From the NCBI RefSeq assembly GCF_947503795.1, contig NZ_CANNEZ010000003.1, positions 434,436 through 498,435 on the forward strand: DNA of 64,000 bases, written 5' to 3'. Below are positions 35,785-46,243 of this stretch, one piece after another (the first letter of the stretch is position 1; every line of letters starts with the position of its first letter). The translations under genes were made by a program, and so were the position numbers. Under the pieces are notes generated by a model that worked only from the letters and a program-made list of their open reading frames with translations, did not search any database and was not told the origin of the DNA. The DNA comes from an uncultured Jannaschia sp. GTDB lineage: Bacteria; Pseudomonadota; Alphaproteobacteria; Rhodobacterales; Rhodobacteraceae.

Positions 35785-36389
35785 TCCGGCGCGACGCGGC
35801 GGACGGGATCGTCACCCTGACGCTCGACCGCCCCGACAAGGCGAATTCGCTAACGCCTGAAATGCTCGAGGCTCTGATCGACGGGGTCGCGGGGGCGGCG
35901 GAGGCGCGGCTGCTCGTCGTGACGGGCGCCGGGGACCGGGCGTTCAGCGCCGGGGCCGACCTCGAAGCGGCGAAAGCCGGGCTTGCGACCTCGCCGCTCT
36001 GGGAGCGGCTGTCGGGCGCGCTCGCGGCGCATCCCGGCCTGTCGGTCGCGGCGTTGAACGGCACGCTGGCGGGTGGAGCCTTCGGAATGGCGCTCGCCTG
36101 CGACATCCGCGTGGCCGTGCCGCACGCGGCGTTCTTCTACCCGGTGGCCAAGCTGGGCTTCCTGCCGCAGCCCTCGGATCCTGCGCGCCTTGCCGCGCTG
36201 ATCGGTCCGGCGCGCGCCAAGCTTTTGCTGGCCGCCGGGGCGCGGCTGGATGCCTCCGAGGCGCTGAGCTTCGGCCTGATCGACCGGATCGTCCCCGACC
36301 CGGTGCGTGCCGCGCGCGACATGGCCGTGGGCGAGCCGGGCCATGTCGCGGCGATCAAGGCGATGATTCCGGGTGGCGTTACTCGCTGA
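35781..36389 (+). CDS. Short crotonase-fold protein lacking both catalytic glutamates
   Basis: A 202-residue member of the enoyl-CoA hydratase/isomerase superfamily, about 55 residues shorter than a normal hydratase. The N-terminal fold and oxyanion-hole region are clear (TLDRPDKANSLTP, FSAGADLE, LNGTLAGGAFGMALACDIRVA). Aligned by eye with rat crotonase, the Glu144 position is glycine (GGAFGMALACD) and the Glu164 position is valine (YPVAKLGFLP). It is therefore unlikely to be a normal hydratase; an isomerase, hydrolase or non-enzymatic role is possible. The GTG start overlaps the SDR stop, and the end overlaps convergent lolA by 11 bases. Confidence 0.85.
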   Translation: MIRRDAADGIVTLTLDRPDKANSLTPEMLEALIDGVAGAAEARLLVVTGAGDRAFSAGADLEAAKAGLATSPLWERLSGALAAHPGLSVAALNGTLAGGAFGMALACDIRVAVPHAAFFYPVAKLGFLPQPSDPARLAALIGPARAKLLLAAGARLDASEALSFGLIDRIVPDPVRAARDMAVGEPGHVAAIKAMIPGGVTR

Positions 36390-36975
36390 GGCCCCGCGCG
36401 CGCAGCTCCTGCGGGATGTTGAAAAGACCGCCGCCGAGGCCCACGCCCGTCTGCATGTCGCCCAGGATCACCGTCGTCTGCGATCCGCCGTCATCGGTGA
36501 TGACCCATTGGCGCAGCGTCGTCGGGTTCGGCGTGAACACCAGCTGGATGTTGCCGTATTGCGGGTTCGCCGGGTCCTGCAGCGTGATCGCCGTCTGCGT
36601 GCCGTCGCCGCCATGACGCACGACCATGCCCGAGCCGCCCAGATTGACGTTGTCGCGCAGGATCAGGTTCAGGGGCGTCTGCGACAGCGGATACTGCTCG
36701 GGCGGTGTGTTGGAGACAGGATCGAAGACCGCGACCTGACCGCCGCCCGCGATCACGAGGCCCTTGTTGGGCGCATCGTAATCGAAGCGCGCGCGGCCCG
36801 GTCTCCGGATCGACAGGTCGCCGGTCGAGATGGTGCCGTCCGAGTTCACCTGCGTGAACTCGGCCTTCGCCGTGCGGAAGCCGTTGAGGTAGTTGCTGAT
36901 CTCGCCGACCGATATCTGCGCCTGTGCGGGCAGGGCGAAAACGAGGGCGGCGAGGACGAGGGCGGGGATACGCAT
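36379..36975 (-). CDS. lolA: Outer-membrane lipoprotein carrier LolA
   Basis: A 198-residue periplasmic chaperone with signal peptide cleaved after PAQA near residue 19. LolA landmarks: YLNGFRTAKAEFTQVNSDG, SIRRPGRARFDYDAPNKG, and a C-terminal beta-rich half (LRQWVITDDGGSQTTV). It ferries lipoproteins from the LolCDE complex to the outer membrane. It is the last gene of the ftsK-rhomboid-lolA minus-strand run. Confidence 0.9.
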   Translation of the reverse strand: MRIPALVLAALVFALPAQAQISVGEISNYLNGFRTAKAEFTQVNSDGTISTGDLSIRRPGRARFDYDAPNKGLVIAGGGQVAVFDPVSNTPPEQYPLSQTPLNLILRDNVNLGGSGMVVRHGGDGTQTAITLQDPANPQYGNIQLVFTPNPTTLRQWVITDDGGSQTTVILGDMQTGVGLGGGLFNIPQELRARGLSE

Positions 36976-37078
36976 GTCACGGCTCCGGTTGTTGTCGAAC
37001 GCTATGTAGGTCCGACCTGCGCCCAAGTCCCGCGCTATGCGATGACGTCCTCGCGTCAGGCGTTGCGCCGCGCGGCGC

Positions 37079-37660
37079 TCACCAGCGATCGACGTCGCGA
37101 AGGCGGGGCGCGTGCACATGGGTCCGCAGGAAGAACGCGGCGGCTGCCCCGGCCAGCGCCCCGAAGAGATGCGCCTCCCACGAGACGCCCTCGCGTCCCG
37201 GAAGGACGCCCCAGATCATCGCCCCGTAGAGCAGGCCGACCGTCAGCGCAGCGCCCAGCGTCACGGGCGAGCGATCGACGAAGCCGCGGGCCACGAGAAA
37301 GCCGAACCACCCGAAGACCAGTCCCGACGCGCCGATATGGATCGCCGTGCTGCCGAAGATCCACACGAGGAGGCCGCCAGCGCCGAGGATGATCGCGTTC
37401 ACCGCGATGAGCGCGCGCGTCGCCGTCGCCGCCAGCAGCGCGCCCATCACCAGAAGCGGCGGCGTGTTCGACGTCAGATGCGCGAAGCTTGCATGGAGGA
37501 ACGGCATCCCCACGATGCCGTCCAGCCCCGCGGCATGGCGCGGGATCAGGCCGAACGCCCGGTTCAGCCCGTAGCCGGTCAGCCAGTTGACGGTCTGCAC
37601 CGCCCAGAGGATTGCCGCGAATACGCCGAGGGCGATCAGGCGCAGGGCTAGGGTTCGCAT
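37079..37660 (-). CDS. Rhomboid-family intramembrane serine protease
   Basis: A 193-residue polytopic membrane protein of six predicted helices. The catalytic serine lies in GASG (Ser112, IHIGASGLVFGWFG) and the catalytic histidine at His164 (SWEAHLFGALAG). The HASFAHLTSNT motif in the second helix region is typical. Substrates are unknown. It sits between lolA and ftsK. Confidence 0.88.
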   Translation of the reverse strand: MRTLALRLIALGVFAAILWAVQTVNWLTGYGLNRAFGLIPRHAAGLDGIVGMPFLHASFAHLTSNTPPLLVMGALLAATATRALIAVNAIILGAGGLLVWIFGSTAIHIGASGLVFGWFGFLVARGFVDRSPVTLGAALTVGLLYGAMIWGVLPGREGVSWEAHLFGALAGAAAAFFLRTHVHAPRLRDVDRW

Positions 37661-37735
37661 CGCGGTCTCCGGGCGGTGGCGGTTCCCGGAGGATATGGGT
37701 GGCGAACCGGCGCTGGCCAGTTCGACCGCCGCGCC

Positions 37736-40471
37736 TCAGCCGTTCGGGTCGGGCAGGAGGATGTCGCGTTTGCCCACATGGTTGGCCGCCGTGACGACGC
37801 CGTTCTCCTCCATCTGCTCCACCAGGCGCGCGGCCTTGTTGTAGCCGATGCCCAGCTTGCGCTGGATGTAGCTGGTCGAGCATTTGCGGTCGTTGGCGAC
37901 GATCTCGATGGCCTCGTCGTAGAGCGCGTCCTCGCCGCCCGTGTTGCCGCCCGTGAGGCCCAGCACCGCATCGATATCGGACGCGTTGTCGGTGTCGGGG
38001 CCGTCCAGAACCGAGGCCGCGTAGTCGGGCGGCCCGAAGGACTTGAGGTGGTTGACGATCTCCTCGACCTCCTCGTCCGAGCAGAAGGGCCCGTGGACGC
38101 GCGTGATCTTGGAGCCGCCGGCCATGTAGAGCATGTCGCCCATGCCCAGAAGCTGCTCGGCGCCCATCTCGCCCAGGATCGTGCGGCTGTCGATCTTCGA
38201 GGTGACGTGGAAGCTGATCCGGGTCGGGAAGTTCGCCTTGATCGTGCCGGTGATGACGTCGACCGAGGGCCGCTGCGTCGCCATCACGAGATGGATGCCC
38301 GAGGCGCGGGCCATCTGGGCCAGACGCTGGATGCAGGCCTCGATCTCCTTGCCCGCGACCATCATCAGATCGGCCATCTCGTCGACGATGACGACGATGT
38401 AGGGCATCTTCTCGGGCACCGTCTCCTCGGTCTCGAAGATCGGATCGCCCGTCTCGTCGTCGAAACCGGTCTGGACGGTGCGCGAGAACATCTCGCCCCG
38501 ATCGAGCGCGTCCTTCACGCGGCCGTTGTAGCCGTCGATGTTGCGGACGCCCATCTTCGACATCTTGCGATAGCGCTCCTCCATCTCGCCCACCGTCCAC
38601 TTCAGGGCCACGACGGCCTTCTTCGGGTCGGTGACGACGGGGGACAGGAGATGCGGGATGCCGTCATAGACGCTGAGTTCCAGCATCTTCGGGTCGATCA
38701 TGATCATCCGGCATTCTTCCGGCGTCAGCTTGTAGAGCAGCGACAGGATCATCGTGTTGATCGCCACCGACTTGCCCGACCCCGTGGTGCCCGCGATCAG
38801 GAGGTGGGGCATCTTGGCGAGGTTCGCGACGATCGGTGCGCCGCCGATATCTTTGCCCAGCGCGAGCGGCAGGGCCTGGTTGCCGTCGCCGAAGTCACGG
38901 GCCGACAGGATCTCGCGCAGGACGACCTTCTCGCGCCGCTCGTTCGGCAGTTCGATCCCGATCACGCTGCGGCCGGGCACGGTCGAGACACGCGCCGACA
39001 GGGCCGACATCGAGCGCGCGATGTCGTCGGCCAGCCCGATCACGCGGCTGGCCTTGAGACCGGGCGCGGGCTCAAGCTCGTACATGGTGACGACGGGGCC
39101 CGGGCGGACACTGACGATCTCGCCCTTGACGCCGTAATCGTCGAGCACGGCCTCGAGCATGCGCGCATTTTCTTCCAGCGCCTCGTCCGAGAGGACGTGC
39201 CGCTCGACCGTCGACGGATCGGCCAGAAGGCCAAGCGGCGGCATCTCGTAGGCGGTGGCCTTGTCCTCGAACTGCAGCGCGGGCTGGGCCTCGGCCTGCG
39301 CCTGGGTCGATGGCTTGGCGGGCTTCGCGGGCGGCTGCACGACCTTGCGGTTCAGCGTCTTGACCGCCGGGGCGGGGGCCTGCGGCGCGGGCGCGGCGGC
39401 GGTGAAATAGTCGGGCTCGGCCGGGGCCGGGGCTGCGGGCACCTCCTGCGTCGTGCCACGGCTCGCGGTCAGGACCGGTTCGGCGCGCGGGGCGGTGGCC
39501 GGGGGCGCCCCGACGGGGCTTTGCAGTGCCTGCGAGATGGTGGCGCGGCGAACGCGGGTGCGCACCGCGCTCGCGATACGGGCGCGGACCCGGTCGTCGT
39601 CGGGCCCGGCCTCGTCGTCGATCAGGTCGTCCCCTGTGTCGTCGTCCGGGGCCGGCGCGGCCGCCATGCGCGGCAGCCAGGACATCAGCGAGCGGCGCGG
39701 CGCGGGGGCGTCTTCGTCGTCCCAGATCTCCTCGATCGGCTCGTCTTCCACGGCGTCGGAGCGGGCGGCGCGGCGTGCGCGGATCGCCTGAGCCGAGCGC
39801 GCGGTGGCCCCGGCGGCGCCAACCGCCGCCCGACCCGTCAGAAGTCGCGCGAGATAGAGTGCGTTGCCGAGACCGGCGAGAAACAGGAGGCCGCCCCGGC
39901 GCAGATCGTCGCGGGTGAACCCGAGCACCCACGCCCCCGACGCGGCCACACCTGCCGCGATCAGGAGCGAAAGCACCTTCAGCCCCGCGCTGGCCGTAAT
40001 CGGCAGCACCTGGAGGAGCGCGCCCAGCAGCGTGTCCCCGAAGAGACCACCCAGTCCGAAGGCGTGCGACCAGGTCGGGCCCGGGACCAGCGTGGCACAA
40101 AAAAGCGAGAGCACCAGCACCCAGCCTGCCACGAAAAGCGCGCGCGGCAAGGCCCGCTCGGATCCCCAATGAAGCGCGAAGCGCAGGCCCCAGATGACGA
40201 GCCCGGCCGCGAGGCCCAGCGCGCCCATCCCGAGGATCAGCATCAGCGGCGCGGCCAGCGAGGCACCGAACACGCCCAGCCAGTTCCGCGGCGCGTCATC
40301 GGTCGAGGCCAGCCAGCTGGGATCGTCCGGGTGATAGGTGAGGAGCATCACGGCGACCAGCAACCCGGCCAGCACCATCAGGGCGCCGAGGCCTTCGCGG
40401 CCCCGCCGGGCGAGGCTGATCTGCATGTTACTGTCCAGCAGGGGATCGCGCTGTCTGACTTGATACGCCAT
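37736..40471 (-). CDS. ftsK: DNA translocase FtsK
   Basis: A 911-residue septal DNA pump. It has four N-terminal membrane segments (residues ~25-190), an Ala/Pro/Glu-rich linker (residues ~215-400), then the RecA-like motor with Walker A GTTGSGKS around residues 561-568 and Walker [13 protein letters not shown]. The C-terminal winged-helix gamma domain ([22 protein letters not shown]) recognises KOPS sequences and activates XerCD at dif. The start at 40471 follows the aminotransferase stop by four bases. Confidence 0.95.
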   Translation of the reverse strand: MAYQVRQRDPLLDSNMQISLARRGREGLGALMVLAGLLVAVMLLTYHPDDPSWLASTDDAPRNWLGVFGASLAAPLMLILGMGALGLAAGLVIWGLRFALHWGSERALPRALFVAGWVLVLSLFCATLVPGPTWSHAFGLGGLFGDTLLGALLQVLPITASAGLKVLSLLIAAGVAASGAWVLGFTRDDLRRGGLLFLAGLGNALYLARLLTGRAAVGAAGATARSAQAIRARRAARSDAVEDEPIEEIWDDEDAPAPRRSLMSWLPRMAAAPAPDDDTGDDLIDDEAGPDDDRVRARIASAVRTRVRRATISQALQSPVGAPPATAPRAEPVLTASRGTTQEVPAAPAPAEPDYFTAAAPAPQAPAPAVKTLNRKVVQPPAKPAKPSTQAQAEAQPALQFEDKATAYEMPPLGLLADPSTVERHVLSDEALEENARMLEAVLDDYGVKGEIVSVRPGPVVTMYELEPAPGLKASRVIGLADDIARSMSALSARVSTVPGRSVIGIELPNERREKVVLREILSARDFGDGNQALPLALGKDIGGAPIVANLAKMPHLLIAGTTGSGKSVAINTMILSLLYKLTPEECRMIMIDPKMLELSVYDGIPHLLSPVVTDPKKAVVALKWTVGEMEERYRKMSKMGVRNIDGYNGRVKDALDRGEMFSRTVQTGFDDETGDPIFETEETVPEKMPYIVVIVDEMADLMMVAGKEIEACIQRLAQMARASGIHLVMATQRPSVDVITGTIKANFPTRISFHVTSKIDSRTILGEMGAEQLLGMGDMLYMAGGSKITRVHGPFCSDEEVEEIVNHLKSFGPPDYAASVLDGPDTDNASDIDAVLGLTGGNTGGEDALYDEAIEIVANDRKCSTSYIQRKLGIGYNKAARLVEQMEENGVVTAANHVGKRDILLPDPNG

Positions 40472-40475
40472 GTTT

Positions 40476-41672
40476 TCAGCTCCTTTTGTCGTAGAGGCAT
40501 GCAGCCAGGCGGGTCAGCCCGGTCACGGTCTCGTCCAGCGGCGCCACCAGCGCCGCGCGGATATAGGGGTCGCCGGGATTGGTGCCGTCCGTCTCGCGCG
40601 CGAGATACGCGCCCGGCAGGACCTTCACCCCGGTCTCGGTCCACAGCTTGATCGTCGCGGCCACGCCGTCACCGATCGTCTTGGGCACCGGCAGCCACAG
40701 GAAGAACCCGGCCTCGGGGATCTCGGCGGCATTGCCGAGGATATCCCGCGCGGCATCGAACTTGGCCGCGTAGAGGCGGCGGTTCGCCTCGACATGCGCC
40801 TCGTCGCCCCAGGCCCGAGCGGCGGCCATCTGAAGTGGCACGGGCAGGGGCGCGCCGGCATAGTTCCGAAGCTGCTTCATCCGGGCGATGTTCTCGGCCC
40901 CAGAGACGGCGAAGCCCGAGCGCATCCCCGCGAGGTTCGACCGCTTGGACAGCGAGTGGAACGCGACAACGCGGTTCGGGTCCGTGCCGGTCGCACGCAC
41001 GGCGTCGAGAATGCCGGTCGGCGGCGCGCTGGTGTAGATCTCGGAATAGCACTCGTCCGCGAAGACGAGGAAATCGTGCCGCTCGGCCAGCGCCAGCAGG
41101 TCCGACCACCACGCCATCGACGCGGTCGCCCCCTGCGGGTTCGCGGGCGAGCAAATATAGGCGATGGCCGTCCGGTCCAGCGTCGCGGGATCGAGTGCCG
41201 CGAAATCGGGCAGGTGCCCGGTCGCGGCGGTCGCGTCGATATAGACCGGGTCCGCCTCGACCGCGAGCGCGGCGACGGCATAGACCTGATAGAACGGGTT
41301 CGGCGTCAGGATGACGGGCCGCGCGCCGTTCTTCGTCTCGGGGCAGAGCGCCATCGCGGCGTTGTAGAGCCCCTCGCGCGTGCCGTTCAGCGCGAGGATG
41401 TCGGTCTCGGGATCGGCGGCCCAGCCGTAGCGGCGGTCGAGCCAGCCGGAAATCGCCGACAGAAGCTCGGGTGCGCCGTCGTTCGGGGGGTAGGACATGA
41501 ACGCGTCCGCGTGGCGCGCGACCTCCTCGGCGACGAAGGCCGGGGGGGCGTGACGCGGGTCGCCGATGGTCATCTGGATCGGCGAATCGCCCGGCTCCAG
41601 GTCGCCCAGAAGCCGCCGCAGGCGCGGAAACGCGTATTCGGGCAGTCCGGAGAACCGCTGCGGGTAAGTCAT
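40476..41672 (-). CDS. Class I/II pyridoxal-phosphate aminotransferase
   Basis: A 398-residue aminotransferase of fold type I. The PLP-binding lysine lies in [21 protein letters not shown] and FADECYSE supply other cofactor contacts. It resembles the DapC (succinyldiaminopimelate aminotransferase)/LL-DAP aminotransferase branch ([23 protein letters not shown]), so a role in lysine and peptidoglycan precursor synthesis is likely but not proven. It lies between the amidase gene and ftsK on the same strand. Confidence 0.87.
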   Translation of the reverse strand: MTYPQRFSGLPEYAFPRLRRLLGDLEPGDSPIQMTIGDPRHAPPAFVAEEVARHADAFMSYPPNDGAPELLSAISGWLDRRYGWAADPETDILALNGTREGLYNAAMALCPETKNGARPVILTPNPFYQVYAVAALAVEADPVYIDATAATGHLPDFAALDPATLDRTAIAYICSPANPQGATASMAWWSDLLALAERHDFLVFADECYSEIYTSAPPTGILDAVRATGTDPNRVVAFHSLSKRSNLAGMRSGFAVSGAENIARMKQLRNYAGAPLPVPLQMAAARAWGDEAHVEANRRLYAAKFDAARDILGNAAEIPEAGFFLWLPVPKTIGDGVAATIKLWTETGVKVLPGAYLARETDGTNPGDPYIRAALVAPLDETVTGLTRLAACLYDKRS

Positions 41673-41784
41673 CGCCTGTATGCCTCGTGCCGGGTGCTCT
41701 AACGGCCCCGATCCGCGCCACGATAGCGCGAGCGCGCCCGGACGGTCCAACGAAAAGGGCAGGCGGCCCAAGGGGGTGTGGCTT

Positions 41785-43110
41785 TCAGGTCAGGGCGGCG
41801 TCCATCGCGGCCCCGAGCCGCAGCAGCCGCTCCTCCTGCATCGGCGGGGCCAGGGCCATGACGCCGCACATCGGCACGCCCGTCGGCAGGGTCAGCCCGC
41901 AGAGCCCCAGCACGTTGCCGACCCGCGTGTTCCGAAGCGCCAGCAGGTTCTCGGTGACGTAATAGGTCTCGTCGTCGATGAGCCGCTGACGGTCGGGCGG
42001 CAGGATCGCGGCCGTGGGCAGGATCACCGCGTCGTAGCCTGCCGTCTCGGCAAGGTAGGCGTCCTGTGCGGCCTGCCGGGCGCGATGCGCGGCCAGAACA
42101 TCCGCCGCCTCGACGCCGCGCCCGGTCCGGAACCGCTCGAGGATGCGGTCGAACATCAGGTGCGGGTCTGCTTCGATCGTGTCGCGCCAGATGGCATAGG
42201 CCTCGGGCGAGAAGAGCATCGGGGTCAGGTCCATCGCCGCCTTGACCGGAGCCAGCTCGGCGCGGGTGATGTTCGCCCCCGCCTCCTCGAACCGCTCGAC
42301 GGCGTGGCCGAAGGCGGCACGGGGGGCATCGCGGCTGCTCTCGGCGTAATCGGCGAGGACGAGAAGCCGCGCACCCCTCAGCGTCGCGCCCGTCAGATCC
42401 GCGGGCCGCCCGCCTTCGAGAAGTGCCAGCGCCAGCGCCGCGTCCTCGACGGTTCGGCAAAGCGGGCCGATCGTATCCATCGTTTCGACCAGCGGGACGC
42501 ATCCCCGCACGGGCACGCGGCCCAGCGTCGTCTTCAGGCCGACGAGGTCGTTCCACGCCGCCGGGTTGCGCACCGATCCGCCTGTGTCGGACCCGATCGC
42601 GATGGGCGCCAGGCCGAAGGCGACCGACGCCGCCGCCCCGGAGGACGAGCCGCCGGGCACGAGTGCTGCGTCGTGGCGGTTCGGCGGGGTCGCGGTGACG
42701 GGGTTCAGCCCGAGGCCCGAGAAGGCCAGCTCGGACATATGCGTCTTGCCGAGGCAGATCGCGCCACCGGCCGTCGCGTTGGCGAGGACGGTCGCATCGT
42801 CCTGCGGCACGCGTCCCTTCAGGAGCGCGGACCCCGCCTCGGTCGCGACGCCCGCGCTGTCGAACAGGTCCTTCCAACTGATTGGCACGCCGTCGAGCGG
42901 GCCCCGGCGCAGCCCTTGGCGCGCGCGTGTCGCCGCCGCCTCGGCCTCGGCACGGGCGCGGTCGGGGGTGACGCGGGCATAGACCTCGTCGCGGATCGGG
43001 CTGGCGTCGATCGCAGAAAGGAACGTCTCGGTCAGGTCGCGCGGATCGATCTCGCCCGCCGCGACAGCCCGGCCCAGGTCGGCCCCGCTCCTCCAGTTCA
43101 TGTCGTCCAT
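41785..43110 (-). CDS. Amidase-signature family amidase
   Basis: A 441-residue hydrolase with the Ser-Ser-Lys triad: lysine in PISWKDLF near residue 79, GGSSSGAAASVA and the nucleophile region GSDTGGSVRNPA. GatA is related, but no gatB or gatC lies nearby and the sequence reads as a general amidase. Substrates unknown. It heads the run amidase-aminotransferase-ftsK and is divergent from the UbiH-type gene. Confidence 0.88.
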   Translation of the reverse strand: MDDMNWRSGADLGRAVAAGEIDPRDLTETFLSAIDASPIRDEVYARVTPDRARAEAEAAATRARQGLRRGPLDGVPISWKDLFDSAGVATEAGSALLKGRVPQDDATVLANATAGGAICLGKTHMSELAFSGLGLNPVTATPPNRHDAALVPGGSSSGAAASVAFGLAPIAIGSDTGGSVRNPAAWNDLVGLKTTLGRVPVRGCVPLVETMDTIGPLCRTVEDAALALALLEGGRPADLTGATLRGARLLVLADYAESSRDAPRAAFGHAVERFEEAGANITRAELAPVKAAMDLTPMLFSPEAYAIWRDTIEADPHLMFDRILERFRTGRGVEAADVLAAHRARQAAQDAYLAETAGYDAVILPTAAILPPDRQRLIDDETYYVTENLLALRNTRVGNVLGLCGLTLPTGVPMCGVMALAPPMQEERLLRLGAAMDAALT

Positions 43111-43191
43111 GCCCGCCCCCTGTCGATCCGCGTCACGCTATGCGGCATGGTGGCGTTGGACAATGCCGTCGCCGAGGGCATATCGAGCGGC

Positions 43192-44400
43192 ATGGATACA
43201 GATGTCATCATCACCGGCGGCGGGCTGACCGGGCCGCTTGCGGCACTGGCGCTGGCCGATGCGGGGCTTCGGTCCATCGTGCTCGACGCGCGGCCGCGGG
43301 CGGATTTCGACGATGCGGAGTTCGACGGACGATCCTACGCGATGGCGCTGGGGTCGGTCCGGCTGTTGATGGCGCTGGGTCTCTGGGACGCGCTGGCCAG
43401 CGATGCCCAGCCGATCAAGGGTATTCGCGCCAGCGATGGGCGTGCGGGCGAGGGCGCATCGCCCCGGCATCTCGCTTTCGACGCCGCCGAAATCGGCACG
43501 CCTTTCATGGGCCAGATGGTCGAGGACCGGCATCTGCGCCCCGCGCTTCTGGCGGCCTGCGACGCGTCCAACCGGATCGAACTGCGGTTCGAGACGACGG
43601 TGACCGCACAGGACCCCGACATGGCGGGAATGACGGTCGAGACGGAGACGGGTTCCCTGACGGCGCGCCTGCTTCTGGGCTGCGACGGGCGTGGCTCCGG
43701 CGTGGCCGAGCGGGCGGGCATCGGCCGCAGCACCAAGGGCTACGGCCAGACCGCGCTGGTCTGTGCCGTGTCCCACGAGAAGCCGCATCAGGGCATCGCG
43801 CACCAGTTCTTCATGCCGGCGGGACCGCTGGCGATCTTGCCATTGACGGGCAATCGCTCGAGCCTCGTCTGGACGGAAGCGTCGGACGTGGCCGCCGAGC
43901 TGAACGCCCTGCCGGATGCCGAGTATCTGGAGGTTCTGCGCCCCCGCTTCGGCAATTTCCTCGGCGAGATCGCACTCGAAGGGGCACGGCACACCTATCC
44001 GCTGAACCTGACGCTGGCGCAGGATTTCGTGGCCCCGCGGGTGGCATTGGTCGGCGATGCGGCCCATGGCATCCACCCCATCGCGGGCCAGGGCCTGAAC
44101 CTCGGGATCAAGGATATCGCGGCGCTGCATCACGTCGTGTCGGATGCGAGGCAGCGCGGCGAGGATCCCGGCGCGCCCGACGTACTCGCGCGCTACGCGC
44201 GGTGGCGGCGCTTCGATACGGCGGCGATGGGGGTCGCGACGGATGCGGTCAACGCGCTCTTCTCGAACGACAATCCGATCCTGCGGCTGGGCCGCGATCT
44301 GGGGATGGGCGTCATCTCGGGTCTGCCGGGCGTGCGGCGGCAGTTCATTCGCAACGCCGCCGGGATCGCGGGCGACCTGCCGCGCCTGATTCGCGGCTGA
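43192..44400 (+). CDS. UbiH/UbiF/VisC/COQ6-family FAD-dependent hydroxylase
   Basis: A 402-residue flavoprotein monooxygenase of ubiquinone synthesis type. It has the N-terminal dinucleotide motif IITGGGLTGPLAALALADAG, FDGRSYAMALGSVRLLMALG, the GCDGRGSG site, and VALVGDAAHGIHPIAGQGLNLGIKD. Which ring position it hydroxylates cannot be decided. ATG at 43192 begins just before the fold; ATG at 43147 is an alternative that adds 15 residues. Confidence 0.88.
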   Translation: MDTDVIITGGGLTGPLAALALADAGLRSIVLDARPRADFDDAEFDGRSYAMALGSVRLLMALGLWDALASDAQPIKGIRASDGRAGEGASPRHLAFDAAEIGTPFMGQMVEDRHLRPALLAACDASNRIELRFETTVTAQDPDMAGMTVETETGSLTARLLLGCDGRGSGVAERAGIGRSTKGYGQTALVCAVSHEKPHQGIAHQFFMPAGPLAILPLTGNRSSLVWTEASDVAAELNALPDAEYLEVLRPRFGNFLGEIALEGARHTYPLNLTLAQDFVAPRVALVGDAAHGIHPIAGQGLNLGIKDIAALHHVVSDARQRGEDPGAPDVLARYARWRRFDTAAMGVATDAVNALFSNDNPILRLGRDLGMGVISGLPGVRRQFIRNAAGIAGDLPRLIRG

Positions 44401-44413
44401 CCCCGCGCGGCGA

Positions 44414-44593
44414 TCAGTCGAGCTTGCGCGCCTCGTCGGCCAGCATAATCGGGATGCCGCCGCGGATCGGGTAGGCGAGCCCTGCGGATTTCGAGACCAG
44501 TTCCTGTGCGTCGGCATCGTAGGTCAGCGGGCCGCGCGTCTGCGGGCAGACCAGTGCTTCGAGCATCCGGCGGTCGTGATCGGGGTCGCTCAT
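44414..44593 (-). CDS. Trm112-family small protein
   Basis: A 59-residue protein with the Trm112/YcaR fold signature: [16 protein letters not shown] and [19 protein letters not shown]. Bacterial members are small zinc-ribbon-like proteins often near LPS or tRNA-modification genes; only one cysteine remains here, so metal binding is doubtful. Its ATG overlaps the LON-domain gene stop (ATGA). Confidence 0.88.
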   Translation of the reverse strand: MSDPDHDRRMLEALVCPQTRGPLTYDADAQELVSKSAGLAYPIRGGIPIMLADEARKLD

Positions 44594-45231
44594 TGCATCT
44601 TCTCCTCGCCGCCGCCGGCCAGCGCGAATTCCATCAGGGTCACCACCGTCTCGCGGCGCGTGGCGAGCGAGGGGGCCTCCAGCAGGGCCTGTTTCTCCTC
44701 GGGATCGAAGGGGCAGAGCATGGAGAGCGAGTTGATCAGCAACTCCTCCTCGGCATCCTTGAGGCTGTCCCAGTCGGTCGACAACTCCTGGTCCTCGAAA
44801 TAGCGGCGCAGAAGGTCGAGAAAGGCGGGGCGGTCGAACTTCTCGTCGATCTCGGGGCGGCCGAGATCGCGCTGGAAATCCTTCCATTCGACATCCGCCT
44901 TGAGATAGGGCGCGAAGCCCTCGATCTCCTTGGTGATGCGGTAGCGGCTGACCCCCGAGAGGGTGACCATGTAGCGCCGGTCCTCTGTCTCGGAAATTTG
45001 CGTCAGGCGACCGGCACAGCCGATGGACTGGAGCGCGCGGCCGTCGCTGCCCTTTTGCGCGCGGGGCTGCACCATGCCGATCAGGCGATGCTCGGTTTTG
45101 AGCGTGTCGTCGATCATCTGGAGGTAGCGCGGCTCGAAGATATGGAGCGGCAGGCGCGACCGGGGCAGCATCAACGCGCCGGGCAACGGGAAGACGGGAA
45201 TCGTCTCGGGCAGATCCGACAAGCGATACAT
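44590..45231 (-). CDS. LON peptidase N-terminal substrate-binding domain protein
   Basis: A 213-residue stand-alone Lon N-domain protein without ATPase or protease parts. Motifs are [26 protein letters not shown] near the N-terminus and GCAGRLTQI. It probably recognises misfolded proteins, but its partner is unknown. It lies 26 bases after the thioredoxin gene and is coupled to Trm112. Confidence 0.88.
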   Translation of the reverse strand: MYRLSDLPETIPVFPLPGALMLPRSRLPLHIFEPRYLQMIDDTLKTEHRLIGMVQPRAQKGSDGRALQSIGCAGRLTQISETEDRRYMVTLSGVSRYRITKEIEGFAPYLKADVEWKDFQRDLGRPEIDEKFDRPAFLDLLRRYFEDQELSTDWDSLKDAEEELLINSLSMLCPFDPEEKQALLEAPSLATRRETVVTLMEFALAGGGEEKMQ

Positions 45232-45257
45232 TAAGGTCAGGTAGCCCGCCCCGGGGG

Positions 45258-46166
45258 TCAGGCAAAGATCATCGACGACAATCTGCGACGTCCGACCAAA
45301 ACAACCGGATCCTTGGGCCCCGCGGCGTCGAAGATCGTGAAGAGCTGGGCGCGCGCCGCGCCGTCGTTCCATTCGCGATCCCGGCGGAACAGCTCGAGCA
45401 ATTCGTTCACCGCGGCCTCGGTCTCGCCGCTGGCCTGCAGGGCCGCGGCAAGGTCGAAACGCGCCTGGTGATTGTCGGGATCGGCCTCGACGGCCGCGCG
45501 CAGCTCGGCCACGGGACCGGCGTCGGCGGCTTGCCGCGCCAGCGCGATCTGTGCGCGCCCGGCCTCGACCTCGGCGGCGGTGGCGATCCCCTCCGGCACG
45601 TTCGCGACCATCGCCTCGGCCTGATCGAGCTCGTCCATCGCGACGTGGGCGCGGATGAGGCCGCCATAGGCCTGCGGATTCTCGGGCTCCTCGCCCAGGA
45701 TGGCGGCGAAGGTCTGGGCCGCGTCCACGGCGGCGCCTTCGTCGAGCATCTCCTCGGCGGCGGCGATCGCGTCGCCCAAGCCGCCGTCATCGTCGTTCAT
45801 CGCGGCGACTCGGGCGACGAAATCCTGCACCTCGCCCTGGCTGACCGCACCTTGGAACCCGTCGACCGGCTGGCCCTTCCAAAAGGCATAGACCGTCGGA
45901 ATCGACTGGATACGAAGCTGGGCCGCGATCTGCTGGGCCTGGTCGACATCGACCTTTGCCATCCGGACGCGGCCCTTGGCGGCGGTCACTGCGGCTTCGA
46001 GTTGGGGCCCCAGCGTCTTGCAGGGCCCGCACCACGGTGCCCAGAAATCCACGATGACGGGGATCGTCTGGCTGGCATCGACCACGTCGGTCATGAAGGT
46101 GGCTTCGGTGACGTCCGAGATCAGGGGAACGTCGGCGGCGGTGTCGGGCTGACCGAATTCGAGCAT
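45258..46166 (-). CDS. Thioredoxin/TPR co-chaperone (YbbN/CnoX-like)
   Basis: A 302-residue protein: a thioredoxin domain with the active site WCGPC at residues 45-49 ([21 protein letters not shown]), the cis-proline motif [12 protein letters not shown], then a TPR-like helical C-terminal half (residues ~130-290). This architecture matches YbbN/CnoX, a holdase that protects proteins during oxidative stress. Unlike E. coli CnoX, which has lost redox activity, the CxxC is intact here. Its neighbours, the LON-domain and Trm112 genes, form a protein-quality operon. Confidence 0.9.
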   Translation of the reverse strand: MLEFGQPDTAADVPLISDVTEATFMTDVVDASQTIPVIVDFWAPWCGPCKTLGPQLEAAVTAAKGRVRMAKVDVDQAQQIAAQLRIQSIPTVYAFWKGQPVDGFQGAVSQGEVQDFVARVAAMNDDDGGLGDAIAAAEEMLDEGAAVDAAQTFAAILGEEPENPQAYGGLIRAHVAMDELDQAEAMVANVPEGIATAAEVEAGRAQIALARQAADAGPVAELRAAVEADPDNHQARFDLAAALQASGETEAAVNELLELFRRDREWNDGAARAQLFTIFDAAGPKDPVVLVGRRRLSSMIFA

Positions 46167-46243
46167 GTCGCGGCTCCGGATGCGAAAGGGTTGGCGTCGA
46201 TCTAGGCGCGGCCACGGGTCGGAGCAACCCGACGGGGCGCGAT

